The notes under the pieces were generated by a model. That model saw only the letters and a list, made by a program, of their open reading frames with translations. It was not told the origin of the DNA and searched no databases. Below are positions 10,052 to 19,393 of a stretch of DNA of 64,000 bases, piece by piece. Source of the stretch: Phycisphaeraceae bacterium (lineage in GTDB: Bacteria > Planctomycetota > Phycisphaerae > Phycisphaerales > Phycisphaeraceae); assembly GCA_028284155.1 (NCBI GenBank), contig JANQSF010000157.1, forward strand, positions 48,528 through 112,527. Direction: 5' to 3'. The first letter of the stretch is position 1; the number at the start of each line of letters is the position of its first letter. A program made the position numbers and the translations under genes.

Positions 10052-13000
10052 TTACGTGACCGCTTCGCCGTCGGGGGCGTCGTCGACGACCGGCTGTTGA
10101 CCGGCCGAGATGTCCTCGCGTTTGATCGGTGCCTCGTCTGCGGGAACGGTGTCGGATGCACGGCCGACCTGTCCGCCGTCGTCGTGCTGTCCGTTGGTGT
10201 GCGCGATGGGCACAGCCACGTCGGCGGAGCGGATGTGCAGGTCGCGTTGCGGGAAGGCGATCTCGATGCCCGCCTCGCGGAAGACCTGATCGATCTGCAT
10301 GTGCAGGTCGTTCATGGTGGCCAGGCGGTTGTCCAGGTCGGGCAGGTACGCGCGGACGACGAAGTCGAGCGTGCTCTCGCCGAACGTGGTGAACGTGACC
10401 ACCGGTTTAGGTTCTTCCAGCACGATGGGGTGGTCGTGGCATACTTTGAGCATCAGCTCGCGCGCCTTGTTCGTGTCCGAGCCGTACGCGACACCAACAT
10501 TGAGCACGAGCCGATTGATCTTGTCCGACAGCGTCCAATTCAGAAGTCGGCCGGTGACGAACTCCTTGTTCGGCACGACAAACTCTTTGCGGTCGAAGTC
10601 GGTAATGGTCGTGGCACGGATGCGGATTCGGCTGACGACGCCGGTCGTTTCGCCGACTGTCACGACATCGCCGACGCGGATGGGCCGTTCGAACAGGAGG
10701 ATGATGCCGGAGATGAAGTTGGCGAAGATCTCCTGCAGGCCGAATCCCAGGCCGACGCCCAGCGCGGCGATGAGCCACTGCGCCTGCGACCAGCCGATGC
10801 CGATCAGGTGGAAGGCGTAGAAGATGCCGATCGCCGCAATGACGTACTGGCAGATCGTCGCGACGGCGTAGCGCGTGCCCTGCGTCATCGCGAGGCGGCG
10901 CAGGACGCTGATCTCCAGCACGCCGGGCACGTTCTTGGTGGCGATTATGGTGATCAGGATGACCACGGCCAACAGGGCGATCGAGCCGAGCGTGACGTAT
11001 TTGGCCGGCGTCTCGCCGTCGGCCGGCACGGTCTCCCAGATGTTCACGCCGTCGAGGATGCCCAGCGCCGGCAGGACGGCGGCCCAGACGAACCAGAGTG
11101 TCAGGATCAGCCCCGCGCCGATCGAAGCGCGGAGCAGCTTGCGCGCGTGTTCGTTGACGCGGGCCAGGTCGATCTCGATCTTTTCGCCGATCTTCGGAAG
11201 CGTGGTGACCTCCTCGCCGCCGGGGGTCGCGGCGACCTCCGTGCTGGCTCGCAGCGCCATCTCGCGCTTGAGCTGGGCCTGTTCGACCGCCAGCCGGGCC
11301 GACGCCACGGCCAACCAGCGCAGGACCAGGTCGTGGACGACCAGCGCGGCGACGCAGATGCCCAGCGTCGAGGCCAACCGCTTACTCAACTCCAGGGCGG
11401 TGTGGTAGTAGCCCAGCCCGGCCAACAGGATCATGACGACGGGAAGCAACGACGCGGCCGCGAACACGACGTAACGAAGACTCCAGAGATAGCCCTTGCG
11501 GCGGCGGGCCACAACCGTGGCGATGACACCGCTGTTGGGTCGGAACACGCGCGCCAGCACGGCCGACAGGATGCCCATCACAACGATGAACGACGCTCGG
11601 CCGACGCTGTGGTCGGCAGCGTCGTCGCCGTGCGCCGTGAACAGGGTGACCACCGCGGCCAACGGCACGATGGCGATGAGCAGGAACGTCAAGCTGCGCC
11701 GCAGCATGCGCCGCGCGCCGGCGTCCCACCGAAAATGCGCGCCGCCGAGGTTTGGGTCGCGACAGAGGATTCCAAAGAATCGCAGACCAAGCGTCAGGTA
11801 AGAAGCGACCATCAACGCCGCGCCGGCCGAGCGCGCCAATTCGTATTCCACGGTCGGCGGCGATTGGCGCAGCAGGAAGCCGACCGTGAACATCACCAGC
11901 GGGATCGGCAACGCCAGCAGCAGGTCGCTGCCCAAGACGATCAACGCGTCGACATACGTGTCGTCGTTGATCTTCGAGACGTGCTTGGCCGTCTCGCGGA
12001 TCATCCGCTTGAGCCTTGTCCGCACGACCAGCAGCGCGGTCAGGACGATCGCGACGATGGCGACGAGGTAGGGCCAGCGCGCCACCGCGTCGACCAGGCC
12101 CTTGCCCGCGTCCCGCCAAGCCGTCGGCGAGGCGAGCCACCGCAGCGCCCGGCCCATCTGCTCCCAGGTTGTCACGCCCAGGCGCGAACCGCTGGGCGTC
12201 CAGAGCAGTCGCTCGTCCAGAAACGCCGCGTACGCTTCGACCTGCTCCAGCGTCCGCTGTTGCTCGGTCGCCAAGTCACCCAGGCGATTGCGGTACTCGC
12301 GGTAATCCTTGTCCAGCTTCTCGAGGTTCTCTTTCTGCTTGGTCAATTTGTCAAGGAGATCGGCGCGGATCTTCTCCCGCTGGTCTTCCGGCAGGCTGTC
12401 GATCTCCTTCTCGGCCATCAGTTCATTGACAGCCGACTCCAGGTCTTCCAGTTCGCGCAGTCGATCTTCGACCTTGATGTGCCGGAACCGCGTCTGCCGG
12501 ATCGTTTCGTCGCGCTCCCTGTTCTGGCGTTGGATCACGGACAGTTCGGGCAGTTTGCGGCGCTGGTCGCGCAGCTCCTGCCCCATTTCGCCGCTGAGGC
12601 CCAGCGCCTCCAGCTTCTCTTTGGCGCTTTGTAGGTTTTTTTCGACCCGCGTCGCCTGGTCGCCGGCGGCTTTGATCTTCTCGGCAACGCTCTTACTAGC
12701 CTCGCCGACGCTCTTGGCCTCCTCGGCGAACTGTTCGGTCTGCTCGGTCAACTCGACGATGGCCGGGTGCTTGCCCTGCGCCGCGGCCTGGACCGCGGCG
12801 CGTCGGGCGGCTTCCAGGTCGGCCTGCCGCTCGGCGGCGCGCATCGTCTCGATCCGCTGGGTCAATTCGTCGACGGTTTGCTGGGCCAATTCCGTCTGGC
12901 GCTGCGCCAGCGCGCGCTGCGCGGTGCGCAGCCGTTGGCGGACGTCTACCGTCGCCGACTCGAGTTCGAGCTTGCGCTGCTCGGCCTGCCGCCAGCGCTG

Positions 13001-13684
13001 ACGCGCCTGCAGCGCGATGCGCTTGGCTTCGGTCAGCTCGGCCGGCTCGCCGTCCGGCGGTTTGGCTGACAGCGCCGTCTCGATCTCCTGCAACTTTGTC
13101 TTGTTGGCCACGAGCTCGGCTGCGCGTTCTTCCGGCCGAGTCTTTAACGCTTGCAGCAACTGATCGATCGACTTGAGCCGATCACGCAGCGTTGTCAGCT
13201 TGGCCGTCTCATCGGCCAGGCGTTGCTCGACCTGTTTGATCGGCGCGTCGTCGAGTAGGTCGGTGATCGGTGGGGCCTGGGTCGGCAGGGCCGCCAGCTC
13301 GTCCTCCGCCTGTTTGGTCAGGTCGCCTGCCGACTGCGGGCCGGGCTGCACGAGCTGGTCGAACGCCGCGGCCCGCGTCTCGTCCGCGGACGCGTCGGAC
13401 AACGCCTTGAGCGCCACGTCTTTGTATGCCGCCTCGATCTTCGCCTTGGTGTCGTCGTCGAGTGTCGTGCTTTCTTTGGCGGCGGTGCGCTTGGCCTCGA
13501 TCGCCTCGGTTGTCAGGCCGTTCTCCTCAGGCGCGGCGATCGGCGGCTGCGGTTGAGGCTGAGGTTGATTCTGGGCAAACGACGCAACCGCGAGTGCGGC
13601 GATGCAGCACACGGCCAGAACGAGATGCGATAGGCGGCGGGTCAAACGATCGGTCCTCTGATCGGGGTACGCATTGTCCAACAT
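10052..13684 (-). CDS. Large MscS-family mechanosensitive channel (MscK-like architecture)
   Basis: A protein of 1,210 residues from the ATG at 13684, which gives a plausible signal peptide (RRLS, then a hydrophobic stretch ending ASFA). An alternative ATG at 13744 overlaps the hrpB stop as ATGA and would suggest translational coupling, so the start is not settled. After the signal comes a 450-500-residue charged, heptad-like periplasmic coiled coil. About ten membrane helices follow, then the conserved MscS core with GLGFGLQEIFANFISG, an ERPIRVGD entrance to the beta domain, and an alpha/beta tail ending in EIAFPQRDLHI. This is the MscK-like form of MscS channels, which release solutes on osmotic downshock from the inner membrane. 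It is very likely co-transcribed with hrpB. Confidence 0.9.
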   Translation of the reverse strand: MLDNAYPDQRTDRLTRRLSHLVLAVCCIAALAVASFAQNQPQPQPQPPIAAPEENGLTTEAIEAKRTAAKESTTLDDDTKAKIEAAYKDVALKALSDASADETRAAAFDQLVQPGPQSAGDLTKQAEDELAALPTQAPPITDLLDDAPIKQVEQRLADETAKLTTLRDRLKSIDQLLQALKTRPEERAAELVANKTKLQEIETALSAKPPDGEPAELTEAKRIALQARQRWRQAEQRKLELESATVDVRQRLRTAQRALAQRQTELAQQTVDELTQRIETMRAAERQADLEAARRAAVQAAAQGKHPAIVELTEQTEQFAEEAKSVGEASKSVAEKIKAAGDQATRVEKNLQSAKEKLEALGLSGEMGQELRDQRRKLPELSVIQRQNRERDETIRQTRFRHIKVEDRLRELEDLESAVNELMAEKEIDSLPEDQREKIRADLLDKLTKQKENLEKLDKDYREYRNRLGDLATEQQRTLEQVEAYAAFLDERLLWTPSGSRLGVTTWEQMGRALRWLASPTAWRDAGKGLVDAVARWPYLVAIVAIVLTALLVVRTRLKRMIRETAKHVSKINDDTYVDALIVLGSDLLLALPIPLVMFTVGFLLRQSPPTVEYELARSAGAALMVASYLTLGLRFFGILCRDPNLGGAHFRWDAGARRMLRRSLTFLLIAIVPLAAVVTLFTAHGDDAADHSVGRASFIVVMGILSAVLARVFRPNSGVIATVVARRRKGYLWSLRYVVFAAASLLPVVMILLAGLGYYHTALELSKRLASTLGICVAALVVHDLVLRWLAVASARLAVEQAQLKREMALRASTEVAATPGGEEVTTLPKIGEKIEIDLARVNEHARKLLRASIGAGLILTLWFVWAAVLPALGILDGVNIWETVPADGETPAKYVTLGSIALLAVVILITIIATKNVPGVLEISVLRRLAMTQGTRYAVATICQYVIAAIGIFYAFHLIGIGWSQAQWLIAALGVGLGFGLQEIFANFISGIILLFERPIRVGDVVTVGETTGVVSRIRIRATTITDFDRKEFVVPNKEFVTGRLLNWTLSDKINRLVLNVGVAYGSDTNKARELMLKVCHDHPIVLEEPKPVVTFTTFGESTLDFVVRAYLPDLDNRLATMNDLHMQIDQVFREAGIEIAFPQRDLHIRSADVAVPIAHTNGQHDDGGQVGRASDTVPADEAPIKREDISAGQQPVVDDAPDGEAVT

Positions 13685-13740
13685 TAAGAGTAGGCCCGCA
13701 CGGGTTGGCAGTAGATCGGAATCCACGGAATTGGGCCGAC

Positions 13741-16305
13741 TCATCGCCACTCGTGCTTGGGGTACCGCCGTCGCAGGTCTTTCTTAAGTTCGGGATAGGT
13801 CGTTTCCCAGAAGCTGGCTAGGTCGTCGGTGACCTGTACGGGGCGGCGGTGCGGGCCGAGAATTTCCATCAGGACGCGTTGCGCGCCGCCGGCGACGGTG
13901 GGCGTGTCGGTCAGGCCATACAACTGCTGGATCGTGGCTGCGCCGCGGACGCTCGGCTCGGGGCTTGACTGATAGGTGAGTCTCATCCGAGAACCGGCGG
14001 GTAGCGACACGGCAGTGGGTGACATCTGTTCGACGAAGCGCTGGTCGTCCCACGACAGGGCGTTCATGACGGGCGTGAGGCAGTCGCGATCTCGTACTTG
14101 GTTCAGTCGTGTCGCGCCGCGCACCAGCTCGTGCAGCACGAGCCGCAGTTCGTCGTCGTCGTACGCGATCAGGCCGCGCTTGGGTCGCCACGCGGCGACG
14201 CAGCGCGCGCGGTCGATCCATTGCGTGACCGACTTGTCCCATCGCTTGAGCGGGCGCAGCTCGTTCTGCCAGAGGTGTTCGACAAGCAGGTCGGCCGCGG
14301 CGTCGAGGTCAACATCCTCGGCGGCGTTTCGTCTTGTTTCGTCGATCACGAGGTCGTTGAAGACGCGTTGTTCAGCTTGTTCAACAGACGCTGTGTCGTC
14401 GTTCCAAACGGCCTGGCTGCGGGTCGCCAGTTGATCGGGAAAGACCTCGCCCAGCAGGTCGGGTTCGACGAGGCTGACCATTGAAAGCGACGTGCGGACG
14501 TTGTCGCCGTGCCCGACCTCGCGCACGTCGAGCGCGACGAGGACGCCGGGGCGTTGGACGGCGCTGCGCTTGTCAATCACGACGCGCCTTCGGCCGGGCA
14601 TGTCGCAGTTGGGGCGTTCGGCTGAACGTCGGACAGCGATGTGATCCGGGAACGACGCGAGCAACGCGGCGATCAGGTCGCGTTCGGTTTCGTCTGACGT
14701 CTTCCGGGTCGCGGCGGGCGAGTCGTGGTCAACGCTTTTCTGAATCGAACGCAGTTGTTCGACGGCCTGCCGCACCTCGCGCGCGGCCTGTGCGTGTACG
14801 CCGATCGCCTCGCAGGCGGCGCGGTCGAATCGCACGGCGTGGGCCAGGTCGAACGCGCGCTCTGCCACGATCAAGTCGGACATCGGTTCGCCGCCGACCT
14901 GTTCGATGAGTTGCGGCTTGGGCGGGCCGATCAGGATGGGTCGGTCGCTGATCAGGGCGACCCATTTGCAAGCCCGGTCGTCGCAGCCTCGGCGGCGGGC
15001 TTCGACCAGCATGCGCGACAGACGCGGGTGCAACGGGTAGCGGGCCATCCGTCGGCCGAGGTCGGTGAGCTTGAGATCGCCGTTGAGTGCGCCGAGTTGT
15101 TGCAGGACGTTGTGCGCGTGTGACACGGCGTCTTGTGCCGGCGGGTCGAGCCAGTCGAACGCGTCGATCGGCTGACCGGTCAGGGCCTGCACCTGCAACG
15201 CGGCTTCGCACAGGTCGATCCGTTGAACCTCGGGCGCGAGCTGCGCGGGCCGGTGCTTGTGTTCGACCTGCGGCCAGAGTCGCACGCACGTGCCGGGCGC
15301 GGTTCGGCCGGCCCGCCCGGCGCGTTGTTCGGCTGAGGCCTGGCTGATCGGCTCGGCCAGCAGGACGTTCAACCCACGCTGCACGTCGTAGCGCGGCGAC
15401 TTGGCTAACCCGCTGTCGACGACGTGTCGCACGCCGTCGATGGTGATCGACGTCTCAGCCACGTTGGTCGAAACGATGACCTTGCGCACGCGCGAATCGT
15501 CGGACGGCGCGACGGCGGCGTCCTGCTCCTGCGGTCGAAGCGAGCCGTGCAGAGGCAGCAGCTTGACGTGCGATGCCGCGTGATCGATCACTTGTCGGCA
15601 GGCGGCGATCGTGCGGCTGATTTCAAACACGCCGGGCATGAAGACAAGGATGTGGCCTTCGTCGGTTGTGCTTAACGTCTGCGCGACTTGCTGCGCCGCG
15701 ACGTCCCACACACGCCGTTCGACGCGCTGATCGATGTGCGTGATGTCAACAGGGTACGACCGCCCCGGCGCTTCGACGGTCGGGCAGTCGAGGTAATCGG
15801 CCACGGGTTTGGCGTCGAGCGTGGCCGACATGACGACGAGGCGGAGGTCGTTGCGGTCGCCGCGCTGGAGCCGTCGCAGCAGGCCGAGCGCCAGGTCGGC
15901 GGACAGGCTGCGCTCGTGGAACTCGTCGAGCACGACAGCCGCGACATTGGGCAACGTCGGTTCGGAGAGCAGTCGACGGAGCAGGAGGCCTTCCGTCATG
16001 AATACAAGTTTCGCGTTCGGCCCAACCGCGCGGTCGTGCCGCGTCATGTAGCCGACGGATTGGCCGACCCTCTCTCGGCGCTCGGTCGCCACACGCTGCG
16101 CGACCAGCCGGGTCGCCAGACGACGCGGCTGAAGCACGACCACCTGACTGTCGTTCCCTACAGCCTCGGTGACCATGCCGGGCACACGCGTCGTCTTGCC
16201 CGACCCCGGCGGGGCGATTAGCACGAGGCCTTGGCCGGCTCGCAGTTTTGCAACGATCTGGTCCCGGTGGGCGTCGATCGGCAGGCTGGTGATGCGGGCT
16301 GGCAC
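13741..16305 (-). CDS. hrpB: ATP-dependent helicase HrpB (DEAH-box family)
   Basis: An 854-residue protein, full length for HrpB. The P-loop APPGSGKTT is at residues 31-39, the Walker B variant DEFH typical of HrpB at 127-130, and the SAT motif near 155. The arginine-finger motif QRAGRAGR near residue 330 is complete, and the C-terminal HrpB-specific region is present up to the final KHEWR. The start is a GTG at 16305. HrpB is a putative RNA helicase whose cellular role is poorly defined. The stop codon overlaps one possible start of the MscS-family gene, so the two probably form an operon. The gene is divergent from the SUF operon across a 270-bp promoter region. Confidence 0.95.
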   Translation of the reverse strand: MPARITSLPIDAHRDQIVAKLRAGQGLVLIAPPGSGKTTRVPGMVTEAVGNDSQVVVLQPRRLATRLVAQRVATERRERVGQSVGYMTRHDRAVGPNAKLVFMTEGLLLRRLLSEPTLPNVAAVVLDEFHERSLSADLALGLLRRLQRGDRNDLRLVVMSATLDAKPVADYLDCPTVEAPGRSYPVDITHIDQRVERRVWDVAAQQVAQTLSTTDEGHILVFMPGVFEISRTIAACRQVIDHAASHVKLLPLHGSLRPQEQDAAVAPSDDSRVRKVIVSTNVAETSITIDGVRHVVDSGLAKSPRYDVQRGLNVLLAEPISQASAEQRAGRAGRTAPGTCVRLWPQVEHKHRPAQLAPEVQRIDLCEAALQVQALTGQPIDAFDWLDPPAQDAVSHAHNVLQQLGALNGDLKLTDLGRRMARYPLHPRLSRMLVEARRRGCDDRACKWVALISDRPILIGPPKPQLIEQVGGEPMSDLIVAERAFDLAHAVRFDRAACEAIGVHAQAAREVRQAVEQLRSIQKSVDHDSPAATRKTSDETERDLIAALLASFPDHIAVRRSAERPNCDMPGRRRVVIDKRSAVQRPGVLVALDVREVGHGDNVRTSLSMVSLVEPDLLGEVFPDQLATRSQAVWNDDTASVEQAEQRVFNDLVIDETRRNAAEDVDLDAAADLLVEHLWQNELRPLKRWDKSVTQWIDRARCVAAWRPKRGLIAYDDDELRLVLHELVRGATRLNQVRDRDCLTPVMNALSWDDQRFVEQMSPTAVSLPAGSRMRLTYQSSPEPSVRGAATIQQLYGLTDTPTVAGGAQRVLMEILGPHRRPVQVTDDLASFWETTYPELKKDLRRRYPKHEWR

Positions 16306-16386
16306 GTGGTGCGTTCTCGGGGCGTCGGAGGCGGCGTGTGACGGTTGCAGGATCGGTTCGTACGGCTGCTGCGCGTATCTTGTGAG

Positions 16387-16460
16387 ATTGTAAAAACAAT
16401 TCCATCAGCAGGTAACAGTCTTTTTTGGACTTATTCCAGATTATGACATTGACGATCGCA
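16387..16460. promoter_or_regulatory. AT-rich divergent promoter region of hrpB and the suf operon
   Basis: The 270-bp divergent gap 16306-16576 contains an unusually AT-rich island. It holds the 14-bp palindrome ATTGTAAAAACAAT (16387-16400) and a TTGGAC box (16425-16430). No -10 box at ideal spacing was found, so exact promoters are not assigned. The palindrome is a candidate operator, possibly for the Rrf2 protein encoded next to it, but it does not clearly match a known IscR site. Confidence 0.4.
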
Positions 16461-16576
16461 GGGGTTTGGCTTACGGTCTGATTCGGGCAAATCGTACTGG
16501 AACGCTCCCAATTGCGACGGCGGTGTCCGTGCGCGGTGCGGGCGGCCTGAATCGACCCCGGCGGAGGCATCCTCCC

Positions 16577-17041
16577 ATGATCAGCATGAGCCGTAAAACC
16601 GACTACGCCCTGGTCGCCCTGGCCCACTTGGCCCGTGAGGCGGCGGACGACGCCGGCTCGACGCTCAGCGCCCGGCAGATCGCCGAGGCGTACGGCCTGC
16701 CGACGCCCATGTTGATGAACGTGTTGAAGGATCTGCAACGCGCCGGCATCGTGGCGTCGGAACGCGGCGCGCAGGGCGGCTACGCGATCGCGACGTCACC
16801 GCGTGACATCACCGTGCTCGACGTCATCCAACTCATTGAAGGCCCCGTAAAGGTTTCGATGTGCTGCGACGACGACGAAGACGGTGAGCCGTGCGCGCCG
16901 TGTGACCTGTTGGAACAGTGCCCGATCACCGAGCCGGTACGTGAGCTAAACCGACGGATCGTCGGCCTACTCGCGAGTGTGACGCTTGAGGAACTGATGC
17001 ACGGCCAGATGCGTAACGCGCCGGCCGTCGCACAGTCATAA
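16577..17041 (+). CDS. Rrf2-family regulator with Cys cluster, start of the suf operon
   Basis: A 154-residue protein started at the ATG at 16577, which has GGAGG at 16563-16567; longer frames upstream lack this site. The N-terminal winged helix-turn-helix runs from SRKTDYALVALAHLA to the recognition helix and wing at about residue 70 (RGAQGGY). Five cysteines (residues 96, 97, 106, 109, 115) form a cluster of the kind that binds an iron-sulfur centre in IscR and other Rrf2 regulators. The gene is immediately followed by sufB (15 bp), so it is probably the sensor that adjusts SUF expression to iron-sulfur status. This role is inferred from family and position. Confidence 0.92.
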   Translation: MISMSRKTDYALVALAHLAREAADDAGSTLSARQIAEAYGLPTPMLMNVLKDLQRAGIVASERGAQGGYAIATSPRDITVLDVIQLIEGPVKVSMCCDDDEDGEPCAPCDLLEQCPITEPVRELNRRIVGLLASVTLEELMHGQMRNAPAVAQS

Positions 17042-17055
17042 ACAAGGCATCCGCC

Positions 17056-18510
17056 ATGACGACCGAAACACAACAACTCGCCGCGATCGCCAACCAGAAG
17101 TACAAGTACGGTTGGACGACCGACATCGAGCAGGAGTCGGCCCCGCCCGGCCTGAGCGAGGACATCGTCCGCTTCATCAGCGCCAAGAAGGAAGAGCCGC
17201 AGTGGATGCTCGATTGGCGGCTCAAGGCGTACCGGCATTGGCTCAAGATGGCTGAGCCCAAGTGGCCGTTCCTGCCCTATGGGTACGGCCCGGTCGATTA
17301 CCACGGCATCAGCTATTACTCCGCTCCGAAGGAGATGCCCAAGCTCAAGTCGCTCGATGAGGTCGACCCGAAGCTGCTTGAGACGTACGAGAAGCTGGGC
17401 ATTCCGCTGAATGAGCAAAAGAAGCTGGCGGGCGTTGCCGTGGACGCCGTGTTCGACTCGGTTTCTGTTGCGACGACGTTCAAGAAAGAACTGGCCAAGG
17501 CGGGCGTGATTTTCTGCTCGATCAGTGAGGCGGTCCGTGATCACCCCGAACTGGTCAAGGCGTACCTCGGAACGGTTGTGCCTTATTCGGACAACTACTT
17601 CGCGACGCTCAACAGCGCCGTGTTCAGCGACGGGTCGTTCGTGTACGTGCCCAAGGGCGTCAAGTGCCCGATGGAGCTGTCGACCTATTTCCGCATCAAC
17701 GCGGAAAACACCGGCCAATTTGAGCGGACGCTGATTATCTGCGACGAGGGCGCTCAGGTCAGCTACCTCGAAGGCTGCACCGCGCCGATGCGCGACGAGA
17801 ACCAGTTGCACGCGGCCGTGGTCGAACTGGTCGCGTTGCGTGACGCGAAGATCAAGTACTCGACGATCCAGAACTGGTACCCCGGCGACTTCGAGACGGG
17901 CAAGGGCGGCATCTATAACTTCGTGACCAAGCGCGGCGCGTGTCGCGGCGACAACAGCCACATCAGTTGGACGCAGGTCGAAACGGGGTCGGCCATCACG
18001 TGGAAGTACCCGTCGTGCATTTTGCAGGGCGACCGCAGCGTGGGCGAGTTCTACTCGGTCGCGATGACGACCGGCAAGCAGCAGGCTGACACCGGCACGA
18101 AGATGATCCACTTGGGCAAGGACACGCGTTCGACGATCGTCAGCAAAGGCATCAGCGCCGCGAAGGGCCATAACACCTATCGCGGTCTCGTCAAGATCAA
18201 CAAAGGCGCGGAGCGTGCCCGCAACTATACGCAATGCGACTCGCTGCTGATCGGCGACACCTGCGGCGCGCACACGTTCCCCTACATCGAAGTCAAGAAC
18301 ACCACCGCGCAGGTCGAACACGAGGCGTCCACGTCGAAGATCGGCGAGGACCAGGTCTTTTACTGCAACCAACGCGGCATCGACCCAGAGGCCGCGGTGA
18401 GCCTGATCGTCAACGGCTTCTGCAAGCAAGTCTTTAAGGAACTGCCCATGGAGTTCGCGGTCGAGGCGACGAAGCTGTTGAGTGTGAGTTTGGAAGGCAG
18501 TGTGGGTTGA
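17056..18510 (+). CDS. sufB: Fe-S cluster assembly scaffold SufB
   Basis: A 484-residue protein matching SufB along its whole length, from the N-terminal YKYGWTTDIEQE stretch to the beta-helix core and the C-terminal EDQVFYCNQRGID motif. SufB is the cytoplasmic scaffold on which nascent iron-sulfur clusters form, in complex with SufC and SufD. It is read in the same direction as the Rrf2 regulator, 15 bp upstream, and sufC/sufD, downstream. Between sufB and sufC, however, lies an exported protein gene not known in SUF operons. No sufS, sufU or sufE lies in the window, so the cysteine desulfurase must be encoded elsewhere. Confidence 0.97.
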   Translation: MTTETQQLAAIANQKYKYGWTTDIEQESAPPGLSEDIVRFISAKKEEPQWMLDWRLKAYRHWLKMAEPKWPFLPYGYGPVDYHGISYYSAPKEMPKLKSLDEVDPKLLETYEKLGIPLNEQKKLAGVAVDAVFDSVSVATTFKKELAKAGVIFCSISEAVRDHPELVKAYLGTVVPYSDNYFATLNSAVFSDGSFVYVPKGVKCPMELSTYFRINAENTGQFERTLIICDEGAQVSYLEGCTAPMRDENQLHAAVVELVALRDAKIKYSTIQNWYPGDFETGKGGIYNFVTKRGACRGDNSHISWTQVETGSAITWKYPSCILQGDRSVGEFYSVAMTTGKQQADTGTKMIHLGKDTRSTIVSKGISAAKGHNTYRGLVKINKGAERARNYTQCDSLLIGDTCGAHTFPYIEVKNTTAQVEHEASTSKIGEDQVFYCNQRGIDPEAAVSLIVNGFCKQVFKELPMEFAVEATKLLSVSLEGSVG

Positions 18511-18536
18511 CGCCGTTCTATTGACGGGAACACGGG

Positions 18537-19337
18537 ATGAATCACATGACACGCCACATGATGACAGTCACGCTGATTGGTTTGTTGGCCGGCACTGCGT
18601 CCGCGGCGGTGAAAGTCACGCCGTTGCGGATTAGTGAGTCGCGGTCGAAGGTCATCAACAAGGTCGAAGGCGAGAAGTCGTTTACGTCGTCGGACAACGG
18701 CTCATTGACAATCCAGTTGCTGGTCGCCGGGCCCGAGGTCACGGGCGCGACGCACTTCGGCAAGGTCGACGTCAAGAAAGCGACGGACGACGCGGGCAAC
18801 TCGGCTGTGTCGGACAGCCGCAGTCGATTCAGCCGAGACCGATTTTCGGAACTGAACCGCAAGCACATGTGGTTCTTCCACGACAACCCGCCAAAGGACA
18901 AGGTCAAGATCGACATCCGGTTGAAGGTAACACCGCGCGGCGCCAAGCGATTGGCTGTGCTGGAAGGTTCGTTGGTGCTGCGTTCGACGGACTACACACA
19001 GGTTACAGCCGCGCCGTCGGCCGGCAAGGCGATCGCGGACAAGGCGCTGGGCGACGCGGGCATCACCGTTGACGTCAAACGCGTTGACGCCAAGAACGGC
19101 ATGGTTGAGATGTCGGTCAGTGATCCGAATGACAAGCTCGGCGACATCGAACTCGTCGACGCATCGGGCAAGGCGATCAACAGCGGGCGAAGCTCGTTCG
19201 GCTTCAACAAGAAAAAGACCGTCCGCCTGGACAGCGACAAGCCGTTGCCCAGCGGCGTGAAAGTGCGCATCCCGATCGCGGTCAAGGTGACCAACGTCGA
19301 TGTGCCGTTCAAGCTGGAAAACATTGAGTTGCCGTGA
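18537..19337 (+). CDS. Exported protein of unknown function between sufB and sufC
   Basis: A 266-residue protein with a signal peptide (about residues 1-23, cleavage near ASA-A) and an otherwise soluble, beta-rich, Lys/Asp/Ser-rich sequence. No cysteine is visible in the mature part, so it is unlikely to bind an iron-sulfur cluster through cysteine. I recognise no family. It is 26 bp after sufB and 56 bp before sufC on the same strand, so it should be co-transcribed with the SUF genes although its product leaves the cytoplasm. It may simply be inserted in the operon. The ATG at 18537 is followed by two further in-frame ATGs within nine codons, so the exact start could shift slightly. Confidence 0.8.
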   Translation: MNHMTRHMMTVTLIGLLAGTASAAVKVTPLRISESRSKVINKVEGEKSFTSSDNGSLTIQLLVAGPEVTGATHFGKVDVKKATDDAGNSAVSDSRSRFSRDRFSELNRKHMWFFHDNPPKDKVKIDIRLKVTPRGAKRLAVLEGSLVLRSTDYTQVTAAPSAGKAIADKALGDAGITVDVKRVDAKNGMVEMSVSDPNDKLGDIELVDASGKAINSGRSSFGFNKKKTVRLDSDKPLPSGVKVRIPIAVKVTNVDVPFKLENIELP

Positions 19338-19393
19338 CGGCCTGCCGTCATCGTTTTGAAACTGACCTAACCAACGCATTGGATACCCAAGCC

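Noticed and set aside
8311..10161. A 616-residue minus-strand open frame over the PQQ protein
   Set aside because: Shadow of a gene with a perfect ribosome-binding site and clear propeller motifs.
9926..12634. A 902-residue plus-strand open frame across the MscS-family gene
   Set aside because: It is very rich in Asp, Arg, His and Gln and is the exact antisense of a clearly conserved protein.
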